From Croceicoccus pelagius (GTDB taxonomy: Bacteria > Pseudomonadota > Alphaproteobacteria > Sphingomonadales > Sphingomonadaceae): DNA of 64,000 bases. Shown in pieces: positions 43,148-52,434 of this stretch. The translations under genes were made by a program, and so were the position numbers. The stretch's first letter is position 1, and each line of letters starts with the position of its first letter. The stretch covers positions 1-64,000 of the forward strand of contig NZ_LYWY01000009.1 in assembly GCF_001661915.1 (NCBI RefSeq). The letters are read 5' to 3'. Below the pieces are notes generated by a model that worked only from the letters and a program-made list of their open reading frames with translations, had not been told where the DNA came from and did not search any database.

Positions 43148-43404
43148 GTTTGTGGACTGCCATCGTCGTCATCGTGGCCATTGTCGTCATCGGCCAGGCG
43201 ATCCGCTCACGCCACAACTCGGCGGCGGGCTTCGGCACCGACGACGGCGGCAACCCCGTGCCGCGCGCCGACACCGGACGCGAGCGCGAACTGGAAGACG
43301 AGGTCTCGGAACTGAAGGAGCGGATCAAGGTGCTGGAGCGGATCGCATATGACGATCGCAAGCGGCTGGGCCTTGCCGACGAGATCGAAAGCCTGCGCGA
43401 CTGA
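43144..43404 (+). CDS. PspB-like small membrane coiled-coil protein 3
   Basis: 86-residue protein: membrane helix LWTAIVVIVAIVVIGQAI at the extreme N-terminus, Gly/Asp/Arg-rich spacer, coil VSELKERIKVLERIAYDDRK ending LADEIESLRD. GTG start at 43144 overlaps the preceding TGA, so translation is coupled. Confidence 0.78.
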   Translation: MSLWTAIVVIVAIVVIGQAIRSRHNSAAGFGTDDGGNPVPRADTGRERELEDEVSELKERIKVLERIAYDDRKRLGLADEIESLRD

Positions 43405-43432
43405 GCGCCAACGCAAGGAAGGGGAACAGCAC

Positions 43433-43660
43433 ATGGCTTATGAAATCTTGACCGTCGCGATCGCCGCCCTTGCCGCTGTCGCCATCGTCACCATGGCCGC
43501 ACTACGCGGCTGGCAGGGATATCTCGCGCTGCGGATGCAGGAGATCGGCCACACTGACAGCAGGCCCGGTGAAGGGATGCCCGCCGCCCGCATCGAGCTG
43601 GCGGATCTGAAGGAACGCGTCCGGCAGTTGGAAGCTATCGCAGCCGGCGTCGAACTATGA
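43433..43660 (+). CDS. PspB-like small membrane coiled-coil protein 4
   Basis: 75-residue protein: membrane helix (ILTVAIAALAAVAIVTMAAL) and a short coil LADLKERVRQLEAIAAGVEL that keeps the first half of the shared signature but ends before the EIESLR part. Ribosome site AAGGAAGGGGAA. Last gene of the psp operon. Confidence 0.75.
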   Translation: MAYEILTVAIAALAAVAIVTMAALRGWQGYLALRMQEIGHTDSRPGEGMPAARIELADLKERVRQLEAIAAGVEL

Positions 43661-43700
43661 AGCGTTGATCGATCGCGCGCGGCTCGCTAGCGGGTGGGCC

Positions 43701-44123
43701 ATGCGATCGATCGACGACATTGCCGAAGAGTACGAGTTCCTTGAAGGGGACGAACGCTACCGCCTCCTCATCGAACTTGGCCGCGAGCTCGAGCCCATGC
43801 CCGACGCGCTCAAGACAGAGGCGACGCAGGTCAAAGGATGCTCAGCCGCGGTATGGGTCTATCCCACCCGTGTCGGCGAAGGCAGCGAGGAGAAGCTGCA
43901 CTTCCTCGCCGATAGCAATGCCGCCATCACCAAGGGCATCGTCGCTCTCGTCATTTCGGCGGTGCAGGACCGTCCGGCCAGCGAAGTGGCAAAGACCGAC
44001 ATCGCAACCTGTCTCGACCCGTTCGATCTGAAGAACCAGCTTTCGTCGAACCGGACGCAGGGTGTGCCCAACATGATCGCGCTGATTCGCGAAACGGCAG
44101 CCCGGATCGCGTCCGAAAGCTAG
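43701..44123 (+). CDS. sufE: SufE family Fe-S cluster assembly sulfur acceptor
   Basis: 140-residue protein that accepts persulfide sulfur from the SufS desulfurase. The catalytic Cys is in QVKGCSAAVWVYP (about residue 47). It begins MRSIDDIAEEYEFLEGDERY, the family N-terminus. ATG 43701 is chosen; an upstream TTG would add 12 residues. No other suf genes are nearby. Confidence 0.93.
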   Translation: MRSIDDIAEEYEFLEGDERYRLLIELGRELEPMPDALKTEATQVKGCSAAVWVYPTRVGEGSEEKLHFLADSNAAITKGIVALVISAVQDRPASEVAKTDIATCLDPFDLKNQLSSNRTQGVPNMIALIRETAARIASES

Positions 44124-44366
44124 GTTTTCCGCGCTTTTCACGCTGCACCCGCGAACTGGATCGGTCATTTTCACGCCTTACCCCGCCAAACGGGCGCCTG
44201 ACCTCGCACGCGCAACATAAGTGCGCGAAAGGCGGGACTCCACGCATCAATCGTGCTACAAGCGGACTCGGCGCGCGAGTACATCCAATTACAAGCAAGC
44301 CTTCACCAGACCCGTTCACCCAAGGACGGGCCGATGCCAACATGTCTGCCGAGGGAGAGCGGCACC

Positions 44367-44582
44367 ATGGAAGACTTCAACAGCCTCCTGCTCAATGAGC
44401 AGGTCGAGCTGATCCGGGCCCAATGCGCCAAGACGCAAGCGGAACGGATGCAGCACTGCAGGGAAGCGGAAAGCTTCGGAAGGCAGATTGAAAATCATGC
44501 CTTTCCGTATCGTTCAGTCGCCCAGAACGGCCGTCGGCTGTTCGACGCGCACAGCTACGACTACCTGCTGACGACGCATTGA
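44367..44582 (+). CDS. Small hypothetical protein
   Basis: 71-residue soluble protein rich in Gln, Glu and Arg (MEDFNSLLLNEQVELIRAQC), with His near each end and a C-terminal YDYLLTTH. A good ribosome site (GAGGGAGAGC) precedes the ATG and a strong terminator follows. No family recognised. The 243 bp upstream should hold its promoter. Confidence 0.6.
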   Translation: MEDFNSLLLNEQVELIRAQCAKTQAERMQHCREAESFGRQIENHAFPYRSVAQNGRRLFDAHSYDYLLTTH

Positions 44583-44595
44583 GCAGGCCAATCTG

Positions 44596-44645
44596 AAGGG
44601 GCGCGCACGGGCCGGAGCCAAGCCGGTCTTGCGCGTCCCTTTTCC
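44596..44645. terminator. Bidirectional terminator between the 71-aa gene and crtZ
   Basis: AAGGG/CCCTT, CGCGCA/TGCGCG and CCGG/CCGG stack into a long hairpin followed by TTTTCCTTT; it serves both convergent genes. Confidence 0.75.
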
Positions 44646-44652
44646 TTTGCAG

Positions 44653-45189
44653 TCAGAGCGATGAAGTCTGGTCGCTGACCTGCGACTTGCGCAGTTGTGC
44701 CTTGCCCAGTCGTTTCTGGCGCATCAGGTCCTGCTTCAGCCTGTCGGGATGGCGCGCGATCACGAAGCCGAAGCTGACGCCGCCCTCCTTGCCGTGGGTC
44801 GCATGATGCAGGTGATGCGCCTGAACCAGTCGTTTCAGATAGCCCTTGCGCGGAACGTACCGGAACCACCGCTGGTGGACGAGCCCGTCGTGGATCAGAG
44901 TGTAGATCACGCCATAGACGAGAATGCCCATCCCGATCCACGTCGCAGGCTCCCACGCGCTGTCACCCATGACGAGCGGACTGCCGAGCGCGAACATCGA
45001 AATGCTCATCGCCGCGCCGACCAAAGCGTAGAGGTCGTTCTTCTCGAAGAAGTTGTCGTGCCGCTGGTGATGATCGCGGTGCCAGCCCCAGCCGAAGCCG
45101 TGCATGATGTACTTGTGCGAAACCCAGGCGACGAATTCCATCGCCGCGGCGCTGGCAAGCACGATCAGTATCTTTTCGGTCAGACCCAT
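44653..45189 (-). CDS. crtZ: Beta-carotene hydroxylase
   Basis: 178-residue membrane di-iron hydroxylase that converts beta-carotene to zeaxanthin. The His clusters of the fatty-acid-hydroxylase superfamily are present: HKYIMH (about 25), [19 protein letters not shown] (about 37-55), and HDGLVHQRW with [14 protein letters not shown] (about 100-135). Four hydrophobic segments. It accounts for yellow/orange xanthophyll pigment. No other crt genes are adjacent. Confidence 0.95.
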   Translation of the reverse strand: MGLTEKILIVLASAAAMEFVAWVSHKYIMHGFGWGWHRDHHQRHDNFFEKNDLYALVGAAMSISMFALGSPLVMGDSAWEPATWIGMGILVYGVIYTLIHDGLVHQRWFRYVPRKGYLKRLVQAHHLHHATHGKEGGVSFGFVIARHPDRLKQDLMRQKRLGKAQLRKSQVSDQTSSL

Positions 45190-45257
45190 GCTGCCCTGAT
45201 ACTCGCCTGCGCAATGGCTTGCAATCGGCGGCGCGGACGCGCAAATGCGCGCTCATT

Positions 45258-46685
45258 ATGACCGAAAAAGCGCGCACTCTTTACGAGAAGATCTGGGACG
45301 CCCACGTCGTCGAACGTCGGGACGATGGCACCTGCCTCATCTATATCGACCGTCACCTCGTCCACGAAGTGACCAGCCCGCAGGCCTTTGAGGCGCTTCG
45401 CGTTTCGGGCCGCAAGGTGCGCCGCCCCGATCTCACGCTTGCTGTGCCCGATCACAACCTGCCCACGACCGCGCGCCGCGATGCCGCAGGCAACCGCGTG
45501 CCGATCGCCGATCCGCAAAGCGCGCAGCAGTTGGCCGCACTGGAACGCAATGCGCCCGAATTCGGTATCCACCTCATCGGCGATGCCGATCTTGAACAGG
45601 GCATTGTCCACGTCGTCGGCCCCGAACAGGGCTTTTCGCTGCCCGGCACCACGATCGTCTGCGGCGATTCGCACACCGCTGCCCACGGCGGTCTGGGCGC
45701 TTTGGCCTTCGGCATCGGCACGAGCGAGGTCGAGCACGTGCTCGCCACGCAGACACTTTTGCTGAAACAGTCCAGAACGATGGAAGTTCGCGTCGAAGGC
45801 AAGCTGGGTGCGGGCGTCACGCCCAAGGACGTCGTCCTGCACGTCATCGGCGTCATCGGCACCGCCGGCGGCACCGGCCACGTTATCGAGTTCTGCGGCT
45901 CCACGTTCGAGGACATGAGCGTCGAGGGCCGTATTACCGTGTGCAACATGGCGATCGAAGGCGGCGCGCGTGCCGGCCTGATTGCGCCCGACGAAAAGAC
46001 TTTCGCTTATGTAAAGGGCCGCCCGATGGCCCCCACCGGCGAGGACTGGGACAAGGCGCTGGCGTGGTGGAAGTCGCTTCCCACCGATGCGGGCGCGACC
46101 TTCGACAAGTCGGTCCACATCGACGCTGCCGACATCCAGCCGACCGTGACCTGGGGCACCAGCCCCGAAGACACTGTAGCCATCGGCGGCGTGGTCCCCG
46201 ATCCGTCCAGCTTTGCCGACCCGTCGAAGCAGAAGGCCGCACAGGCCAGCCTTGATTACATGGGCCTGACGCCGGGCACGAAGATGGCCGACATCCCGGT
46301 CGAAAACGTCTTCATCGGGTCCTGCACCAACAGCCGTATCGAGGATCTTCGCGCCGCTGCCGACGTGGTGCGCGGGCGCAAGAAGGCTGCTGGCGTGAAA
46401 TGGGCGATCGTCGTCCCCGGCTCGGGTCTCGTGAAACAGCAGGCCGAGGAAGAAGGTCTCGACAAGGTCTTCATCGATGCGGGGCTCGAATGGCGCGAAC
46501 CCGGCTGTTCGGCTTGTCTTGCCATGAACCCGGACAAGGTGCCCGCAGGCGAACGCTGCGCATCGACCAGCAATCGCAACTTCGTCGGCCGTCAGGGCCC
46601 GGGTGCCCGCACCCACCTGCTCAGCCCCGCGATGGCGGCGGCGGCGGCGGTAACCGGCCACCTTACCGACGTCCGCGAGCTTTGA
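45258..46685 (+). CDS. leuC: 3-isopropylmalate dehydratase large subunit
   Basis: 475-residue aconitase-family enzyme of leucine biosynthesis; works with LeuD. It begins [14 protein letters not shown], contains [22 protein letters not shown] (in part: [18 protein letters not shown]), and ligates a 4Fe-4S cluster through Cys in [12 protein letters not shown] (about 350) and in [13 protein letters not shown] (about 413). Start ATG 45258; a 13-residue longer form would begin upstream. leuD lies downstream after three small unrelated genes. Confidence 0.97.
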   Translation: MTEKARTLYEKIWDAHVVERRDDGTCLIYIDRHLVHEVTSPQAFEALRVSGRKVRRPDLTLAVPDHNLPTTARRDAAGNRVPIADPQSAQQLAALERNAPEFGIHLIGDADLEQGIVHVVGPEQGFSLPGTTIVCGDSHTAAHGGLGALAFGIGTSEVEHVLATQTLLLKQSRTMEVRVEGKLGAGVTPKDVVLHVIGVIGTAGGTGHVIEFCGSTFEDMSVEGRITVCNMAIEGGARAGLIAPDEKTFAYVKGRPMAPTGEDWDKALAWWKSLPTDAGATFDKSVHIDAADIQPTVTWGTSPEDTVAIGGVVPDPSSFADPSKQKAAQASLDYMGLTPGTKMADIPVENVFIGSCTNSRIEDLRAAADVVRGRKKAAGVKWAIVVPGSGLVKQQAEEEGLDKVFIDAGLEWREPGCSACLAMNPDKVPAGERCASTSNRNFVGRQGPGARTHLLSPAMAAAAAVTGHLTDVREL

Positions 46686-46686
46686 A

Positions 46687-47091
46687 GTGAAAGGGCACTG
46701 CGCCTGCGGATCGGTTACCGTGACGCTGGCGCGCAAGCCCGACTACGTGAACTTCTGCAACTGCTCCGCCTGCCGCCCGATGGGCGCGGGCTGGGGCTAT
46801 CTCGCGTCGGGCGAAGTCGAGATCGCGGGCAATATGGCCGAATTCGGCCGCACCGATGTCGAGCGCTGCCTGACCTTCCACTTCTGCCCTGCCTGCGGTT
46901 CGACCGTCGCGTGGACGCCTTACGGCGACCATGAAGAGGAAAGGATGGGCGTGAACATGCGCCTTTTCCCGCTGGACGAAGTGACCGGCATTCCCGCGGT
47001 CTGGTCCGATGGCCTTGCCATGACCGACGACAGCGACACGCCGACGACGCGCACCGGCCACGGCACGATGGGCGACGGCAAGGCGTTCTGA
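46687..47091 (+). CDS. GFA/CENP-V family protein
   Basis: 134-residue zinc-binding protein of the glutathione-dependent formaldehyde-activating family. Cys ligands: GHCACGSV (residues 4-8), NFCNCSACRP (about 23-29), and FCPACGSTVAW (about 68-71). Family members are usually of unknown substrate despite the name. GTG start one base after leuC. It ends CTGA, overlapping the next frame. Confidence 0.88.
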   Translation: MKGHCACGSVTVTLARKPDYVNFCNCSACRPMGAGWGYLASGEVEIAGNMAEFGRTDVERCLTFHFCPACGSTVAWTPYGDHEEERMGVNMRLFPLDEVTGIPAVWSDGLAMTDDSDTPTTRTGHGTMGDGKAF

Positions 47092-47615
47092 CCCGCAAGT
47101 CCTCTTTTCCGCCCGTAGTCAGGGCCGATACCCGCCTGCTCCTGCTCGGCAGCCTGCCGGGTGAGGCCTCGCTTCGGGCCGAGCGGTATTACGCGCACCC
47201 GCAGAACCGGTTCTGGCATCTGGTCGGCGCGGTAATCGGCGCGGACCTCCCCGCCATGGAATACGATGCGCGGCTGGCGATCCTGCTCGATCACGGCATC
47301 GGGCTCTGGGACGTGGTGAAAAGCGGACGGCGCGAGGGAAGCCTTGATACCGCGTTGCGCGAGGTGGAGGGCAATCCGCTTGCCGATCTGATCGCGGACC
47401 TGCCTGACCTTGCCGCGATCGGCTTCAACGGCGGCACTGCCGCGCGGATCGGCAGGCGGCTGATCGGGACCGATACGCCCCTTGCCTTGATCGATCTTCC
47501 GTCAAGCAGCCCTGCCTTTGCCGCGATGAGCCTTGCGGAAAAGACGGCAAGGTGGCTTGCACTTCGCCCGTTTCTGACCGAGCGCAAGGACAGCAGTCGC
47601 GAAACCGGCGCATGA
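47088..47615 (+). CDS. Uracil-DNA glycosylase superfamily, DNA-deoxyinosine glycosylase-like
   Basis: 175-residue protein with the superfamily motif [20 protein letters not shown] then [13 protein letters not shown] (about residues 17-50), [18 protein letters not shown], and a late LPSSSPAFA motif. This pattern fits bacterial hypoxanthine/deoxyinosine or mismatch-type glycosylases. No ATG, GTG or TTG lies at the expected N-terminus; CTG at 47088 reads (M)[10 protein letters not shown] and overlaps the GFA stop as CTGA, so CTG is the likely start. The next start ATG at 47612 overlaps its stop. Confidence 0.75.
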   Translation: MTRKSSFPPVVRADTRLLLLGSLPGEASLRAERYYAHPQNRFWHLVGAVIGADLPAMEYDARLAILLDHGIGLWDVVKSGRREGSLDTALREVEGNPLADLIADLPDLAAIGFNGGTAARIGRRLIGTDTPLALIDLPSSSPAFAAMSLAEKTARWLALRPFLTERKDSSRETGA

Positions 47616-47815
47616 TCGGTTCGTGGCACAGGAAGAGACAGACAAGGATTATCGACGTGAGCGACGACAAGAACTGGACCGGAAAGGCCGCCATGGCCGG
47701 TGCCGCGATCGGATCCGCCGCGCTGACCGCCGCGCTTCTGTATGCCTCGCGCCGCAAGGAACGGGCCGAGAAGAAGAAGGCAAAACCCACGGCAGAGATG
47801 CCCGAGACCGACTGA
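47612..47815 (+). CDS. Small single-pass membrane protein
   Basis: 67 residues from ATG 47612 (overlapping the previous stop as ATGA) or 52 from GTG 47657. It contains one Ala/Gly-rich membrane helix ([20 protein letters not shown]) followed by a Lys/Glu-rich cytosolic tail. No family recognised. Confidence 0.6.
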   Translation: MIGSWHRKRQTRIIDVSDDKNWTGKAAMAGAAIGSAALTAALLYASRRKERAEKKKAKPTAEMPETD

Positions 47816-47886
47816 GCGCCGATTCCCGCCCGGAATCGGGCAGATTCGTGTTGAGGCGGCCCGCCGCTTCATCTAGGCGAAAGTCC

Positions 47887-48483
47887 ATGGAACCGATCCG
47901 CGAAATCGAAGGCCGCGCCATCCCTTATGGTGCGAAGAACGTCGACACCGACGTCATCATTCCGGCTCACTGGCTGAAGACCATCACGCGCGAAGGCCTG
48001 GGCCAGGGCGCATTCGAGACGGTTCGTCAGGATCCGGACAACATCTTCGACAGCGAACGATACAAGGGCGCGCCGATCCTGATCGCGGGCGACAACTTCG
48101 GTTGCGGATCCAGCCGCGAACACGCAGCCTGGGCCCTTCTCGACATGGGCGTAAAGGCCGTGATCGCACCCAGTTTTTCGGATATCTTCTCCGGCAACGC
48201 TTTCAAGAACGGCATTCTCACTGTCGTGCTGCCGCAGGACAAGGTGGACCGCCTTCTCGAAGTAGCCGCAGAGGAGGACATCGCGATCGACCTTGAGCAC
48301 CAGACGGTGACCACGCCGTTTCAGGACCGGTTCGAGTTCGAGATCGACCCGTTCCGCAAACACTGCCTCCTCGAAGGGCTCGACGAAGTCGGCCTGACGA
48401 TGACCCGCGGCGACGCGATCTCGGCCTACGAGGCCAAGACCGCGTCCGTCCTTCCGTTTCTTTCCGGGCCGCGTGCAGCCTGA
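47887..48483 (+). CDS. leuD: 3-isopropylmalate dehydratase small subunit
   Basis: 198-residue partner of LeuC. Family marks: [20 protein letters not shown] (substrate loop), [17 protein letters not shown] (about 68-84), and [15 protein letters not shown]. Ends [16 protein letters not shown] plus a short tail. Complete. ATG at 47887. Confidence 0.97.
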   Translation: MEPIREIEGRAIPYGAKNVDTDVIIPAHWLKTITREGLGQGAFETVRQDPDNIFDSERYKGAPILIAGDNFGCGSSREHAAWALLDMGVKAVIAPSFSDIFSGNAFKNGILTVVLPQDKVDRLLEVAAEEDIAIDLEHQTVTTPFQDRFEFEIDPFRKHCLLEGLDEVGLTMTRGDAISAYEAKTASVLPFLSGPRAA

Positions 48484-48504
48484 TCAATCCCAAGGGGAAC
48501 TGCC

Positions 48505-48828
48505 ATGACCGATTTTCGTGACCGCGAACGCGCCGAGGAAGCCAAGTTTGCTTTCGACGAGGAAACCCTGTTCCGCATCACCGCGCGCCGTAACCGGCTG
48601 GTGGGCGAATGGGCCGCAGCCCGCATGGGCCTGAACGAGGCAGAGACCGAGGCCTATCGCAAGGCCGTAGTCCAGGCCGACTTCGAAGAAGCCGGTGACG
48701 AGGACGTGATCCGCAAGCTGCTCGGCGACATGACCGCAGCGGGGCTCGACATCGACGATGCGACGGTCCGCGCCGCGCTTGAAGAAAAGATGGTCGAAGC
48801 GCGCCGCCAGTTCCTCGGCGAAGTCTGA
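48505..48828 (+). CDS. ATPase inhibitor subunit zeta (DUF1476)
   Basis: 107-residue protein of the alphaproteobacterial zeta family, which binds F1-ATPase and blocks ATP hydrolysis (described in Paracoccus). Typical N-terminus MTDFRDRERAEEAKFAFDEE; the inhibitory segment is the first 15-20 residues. Four-helix C-terminal domain. Marker for alphaproteobacterial origin. Confidence 0.9.
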   Translation: MTDFRDRERAEEAKFAFDEETLFRITARRNRLVGEWAAARMGLNEAETEAYRKAVVQADFEEAGDEDVIRKLLGDMTAAGLDIDDATVRAALEEKMVEARRQFLGEV

Positions 48829-48900
48829 TCGCATCCCCACCTCGGGGCTGTAAGAAATACCGACAGGGCGCCCGTCAGGGGCGCGAAAGGCAAGTTCATC

Positions 48901-49134
48901 ATGGCAATGCAGGCCAGCGAGATCGAATCGATGATCCGCGCCGCCCTTCCCGATGCCGAGGTCACGATCACCGACCTTGCAGGCGATGGGGACCATTATG
49001 CCGCGCACGTCGTGTCGCCCAGTTTTGCAGGGATGACCCGCGTCGCGCAGCACAAGGCTGTGTACGAGGCGCTGGGCGGCCGCATGGGCGGTGAACTCCA
49101 CGCCTTGCAACTGACGACTTCGGTTCCCAAGTGA
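48901..49134 (+). CDS. BolA family protein
   Basis: 77-residue BolA-type protein: DAEVTITDLAGDGDHYAAHV and the conserved RVAQHKAVYEALGGRMGGELHAL block (in part: AQHKAVYEAL, GGELHAL) with the cluster-ligand His. It lies 34 bp before the monothiol glutaredoxin gene; BolA and Grx4 form a 2Fe-2S heterodimer. Confidence 0.94.
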   Translation: MAMQASEIESMIRAALPDAEVTITDLAGDGDHYAAHVVSPSFAGMTRVAQHKAVYEALGGRMGGELHALQLTTSVPK

Positions 49135-49168
49135 ACTGCACGAAATTCTTCACGGGAAACTGAATTAC

Positions 49169-49498
49169 ATGTCCGACGTAAACGACCGCATCCAGGATAT
49201 CGTCCAGGCCGACGACGTCGTGCTCTTCATGAAGGGCACCCCCCTCTTCCCGCAGTGTGGTTTTTCAAGCCGCGCTGTTGCCATCCTCGATCACTGCGGC
49301 GTCGCCTTCGGTTCCGTCGACGTGCTGCAGGACATGGAAATCCGTCAGGGAATCAAGTCGTTCTCCGACTGGCCGACCATTCCGCAGCTCTACGTGAAGG
49401 GCGAATTCATCGGCGGCAGCGACATCATGATGGAGATGTTCGAAGCCGGTGAACTGCAGCAGCTGATGGATGAAAAGCAGGTTGCAAAGGCCGACTGA
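49169..49498 (+). CDS. grxD: Monothiol glutaredoxin, Grx4 family
   Basis: 109-residue Fe-S cluster carrier. Active-site CGFS in PQCGFSSRAVAILD (about residue 29), GSH-binding WPTIPQLYVKGEFIGGSDI. It is paired with bolA, matching a role in Fe-S trafficking. Confidence 0.97.
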   Translation: MSDVNDRIQDIVQADDVVLFMKGTPLFPQCGFSSRAVAILDHCGVAFGSVDVLQDMEIRQGIKSFSDWPTIPQLYVKGEFIGGSDIMMEMFEAGELQQLMDEKQVAKAD

Positions 49499-49694
49499 TG
49501 GCGGCGTTCCGACCTGTCCCGTTTGCTCGCGGGGCTGTCGGAGACCAGTACGACAACCCCGCGTCTTCTGAGTTTCGTTCGGGTGTAACGGAAATAAAGC
49601 ACGAAGCGTGCCAAATAATGCGAAACCGCGGAATTACGCGGTTTGCGCGTTTCTGGCAGACCGGCGCGTCGCGTGAATTGTCAAGAATCCCGAC

Positions 49695-50459
49695 ATGACC
49701 AGTCCCGAAAACCCCTCTCCCGGCATTCCAGCATCGACCCTGATCGCGTTCCGTAACGGCGTGGATGGCACGGAAATCCTCATGGTCCGCCGCTCGAAAA
49801 AGCTGGCCTTCGGGGCAGGAGCGGCGGTTTTCCCAGGCGGGCGGATAGACGCCGCTGATCACGATCTTGCCGCCGACATGTCCGGCGATCCGGAATGGAA
49901 TGTCGCCCGCGTTGCCGCGGTGCGCGAAACGCTCGAGGAAACGGGCCTGCTTGTCGGTGTCGACGGACAGGTCACGGCCACGCAGGCGAGCGAGGCCCGC
50001 GCCGCGCTTTGTTCAGGCACCCCGCTGACCAACCTGCTTTCGGACTTAGGGCTCGCCATTGTGCCCGACGCACTGGTTCCTTTTGCCCGCTGGTTCCCGC
50101 CTCTCAGCATTCCGCGCCGGTTCGACACGCGCTTTCTGATCGCAGACCTCGGTACAGGCGCTGTCGATCTGTCCGCCGACGGGTCCGAGACGACCGAACA
50201 TTTCTGGATCACGCCCGAGGCGATGCTGGCGCGCGCGGAGACGAGCGACGAAGAGCTCATGTTTCCCACTCGCATGAACCTGCTGCGTATCGCACAACTC
50301 GGCAATTTTGAACGGGCGAGGGAACAGGCTCGGGCGATCCCGCCGCGTATGGTGATGCCGGTCATCGCCGAAGAAAACGGCGAACGCTGCCTCATCATGC
50401 CCGAGGGCCACGGCTATCCACACTTTGCCGAACCACTCGGCACCATCCGTCGCCACTGA
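49695..50459 (+). CDS. NUDIX hydrolase
   Basis: 254-residue NUDIX-fold hydrolase. The NUDIX box is recognisable though interrupted by an insertion: FPGGRIDAADHD, then RVAAVRETLEETGLLVG with the REtxEEtG metal-binding Glu residues (about residue 78). The insert and length match NUDT19/CoA-like diphosphatases. A terminator follows the stop. Substrate unknown. Confidence 0.88.
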   Translation: MTSPENPSPGIPASTLIAFRNGVDGTEILMVRRSKKLAFGAGAAVFPGGRIDAADHDLAADMSGDPEWNVARVAAVRETLEETGLLVGVDGQVTATQASEARAALCSGTPLTNLLSDLGLAIVPDALVPFARWFPPLSIPRRFDTRFLIADLGTGAVDLSADGSETTEHFWITPEAMLARAETSDEELMFPTRMNLLRIAQLGNFERAREQARAIPPRMVMPVIAEENGERCLIMPEGHGYPHFAEPLGTIRRH

Positions 50460-50462
50460 TAT

Positions 50463-50499
50463 AAAAAGGGCGCGGGAGCATTATGCCCCCGCGCCTTTC
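50463..50499 (+). terminator. Terminator after the NUDIX gene
   Basis: AAAGGGCGCGGG pairs with CCCGCGCCTTT (one bulge) across a 10-nt loop; short T-run. Confidence 0.75.
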
Positions 50500-50554
50500 G
50501 GAGTTTCGCGACCCTCTCCCTCAAGCGGGCCGCGTTGTGTTCTATTCTGACCGT

Positions 50555-50725
50555 TCAGCCGGCGCGGCCGAGACGGTGTAGAAGGTTGGCATACCGGTTC
50601 GCCTCTGCCGGATCCTCGCAGGTCCGGGCGTAGTGGGCGACGGCGGTCTTCAGCATCGGGAAGTCCGCGTTGCTGAAGATCGCACGGGGACGCTGTTCGG
50701 GACGGCTCGTTTCTTCGGTGCTCAT
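50555..50725 (-). CDS. 56-residue hypothetical protein downstream of aceA
   Basis: Short ORF with a strong ribosome site (AAGGAG, 8 bases before ATG 50725). It reads MSTEETSRPEQRPRAIFSNA, then a helical DFPMLKTAVAHYARTCEDPA and ANRYANLLHRLGRAG. It lies 80 bp after the isocitrate lyase stop on the same strand, so it is probably cotranscribed. No family recognised with certainty. Confidence 0.65.
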   Translation of the reverse strand: MSTEETSRPEQRPRAIFSNADFPMLKTAVAHYARTCEDPAEANRYANLLHRLGRAG

Positions 50726-50805
50726 GTCATTTGCTCCTTGGATCTGCCGCCCTTTAAGCGGCCTTTCAGTTCTGCACTCTCATCTGGTTTCCGATTTGCC
50801 GTCCG

Positions 50806-52404
50806 TTACGCGGCGGCAAACTGGTTCATCGTGTTGTCCTTGCCGCCGGCCTTGAGGGCCGCTTCACCGGCAAAGTATTCCTTGTGGTCGTCGCCGATGT
50901 CGGAGCCGGCCATGTTCTGGTGCTTGACGCAAGCGATACCCTGGCGGATTTCCTCGCGCTGGACGTTGAGGACGTAGCCGAGCATGCCCTCTGCGCCGAA
51001 GTAGCGCTTGGCGAGGTTGTCCGTGCTCAGCGCAGCCGTGTGGTACGTCGGCAGCGTGATGAGGTGGTGGAAAATGCCGGCCTGTGCCGCCGCGTCCTTC
51101 TGGAAGGTGCGGATGCGTTCGTCGGCTTCGGCGGCGAGATCGCTGCCATCGTAATCCACGCTCATCAGCTTGGCACGGTCGTAACCCGACACGTCCTTGC
51201 CTTCCGCTTCCCAGGCATCGAAGACCTGCTGGCGGAAATTCAGCGTCCAGTTGAAGCTGGGCGAGTTGTTGTAGACCAGCTTGGCATTCGGAATGACTTC
51301 GCGGATGCGGTTCACCATTCCGCCGATCTGGCCGATGTGCGGCTTCTCGGTCTCGATCCAGAGCAGGTCTGCACCGGCCTGAAGCGAAGTGATGCCATCG
51401 AGCACGCAGCGATCTTCGCCCGTTCCCGAACGGAACTGGTAAAGGTTCGAAGGCAGGCGCTTGGGACGAAGCAGCTTGCCGTCGCGGCTGATCAGCACGT
51501 CGCCGTTGCCCAGGTTCGAGGCATCGACCTCGTCGCAATCGAGGAACGAGTTGTACTGGTCGCCCAGGTCGCCCGGTTCCTTGGTGAAAGCGATCTGCTT
51601 GGTCAGGCCAGCGCCCAGTGAGTCGGTGCGGGCGACGATGATGCCGTCATCCACGCCGAGTTCGAGGAAGGCGTAACGGATCGCGCGGATCTTCTGGTGG
51701 AAGTCCTCGTGCGGGACCGTGACCTTGCCGTCCTGGTGGCCGCACTGCTTTTCGTCAGAGACCTGGTTCTCGATCTGCAGGGCGCAGGCACCGGCTTCGA
51801 TCATCTGCTTGGCCAGCAGGTAGGTCGCTTCCGGGTTGCCAAAACCTGCGTCGATGTCCGCAATGATCGGAACGACGTGAGTTTCGTAGTTGTCGATCGC
51901 GGTCTCGATACGCTTCGCCTCGATCTCGTCACCACGCTCACGCGCTGCGTCGAGGTCGCGGAACATCATGCCGAGTTCGCGGGCGTCGGCCTGCTTGAGG
52001 AAGGTGTAGAGCTCCTCGATCAGGGCCGGAACGCTGGTCTTCTCATGCATCGACTGGTCGGGCAGCGGGCCGAATTCGGAACGCAGGGCAGCAACCATCC
52101 AGCCCGAGAGGTAGAGGTACTTCTGCTTGGTCGTGCCGAAGTGCTTCTTGATGGAGATCATCTTCTGCTGACCGATGAACCCGTGCCAGCAGCCGAGCGA
52201 CTGGGTGTAGTTTGCAGGGTCCGCGTCATAGGCCGCCATGTCCTGGCGCATGATCTTCGCGGTGTACTTCGCGATGTCGAGGCCGGTGTTAAAGCGGTTC
52301 TGCAACTTCATGCGAGCAGCGCTTTCGGCGTCGATCGCATTCCACGGTGCGCCGTTGGCGTCGATCGTGTCCTTCAGGGACGCGATGGTCTGCTGGTAGG
52401 TCAT
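50806..52404 (-). CDS. aceA: Isocitrate lyase
   Basis: 532-residue glyoxylate-bypass enzyme that splits isocitrate into glyoxylate and succinate, for growth on acetate or fatty acids. Signature Cys in SDEKQCGHQDGKVTVPHEDF (about residue 218), metal-binding Asp in IIADIDAGFGNPEATYLLAK (about 178). At 532 residues it is the longer ICL form, not the 430-residue E. coli type. Divergent from the ScfR/RamB-like regulator. Malate synthase is not in the window. Confidence 0.96.
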   Translation of the reverse strand: MTYQQTIASLKDTIDANGAPWNAIDAESAARMKLQNRFNTGLDIAKYTAKIMRQDMAAYDADPANYTQSLGCWHGFIGQQKMISIKKHFGTTKQKYLYLSGWMVAALRSEFGPLPDQSMHEKTSVPALIEELYTFLKQADARELGMMFRDLDAARERGDEIEAKRIETAIDNYETHVVPIIADIDAGFGNPEATYLLAKQMIEAGACALQIENQVSDEKQCGHQDGKVTVPHEDFHQKIRAIRYAFLELGVDDGIIVARTDSLGAGLTKQIAFTKEPGDLGDQYNSFLDCDEVDASNLGNGDVLISRDGKLLRPKRLPSNLYQFRSGTGEDRCVLDGITSLQAGADLLWIETEKPHIGQIGGMVNRIREVIPNAKLVYNNSPSFNWTLNFRQQVFDAWEAEGKDVSGYDRAKLMSVDYDGSDLAAEADERIRTFQKDAAAQAGIFHHLITLPTYHTAALSTDNLAKRYFGAEGMLGYVLNVQREEIRQGIACVKHQNMAGSDIGDDHKEYFAGEAALKAGGKDNTMNQFAAA

Positions 52405-52434
52405 TGTTCAAGCCCTCACGATTCGAAAATGAGT

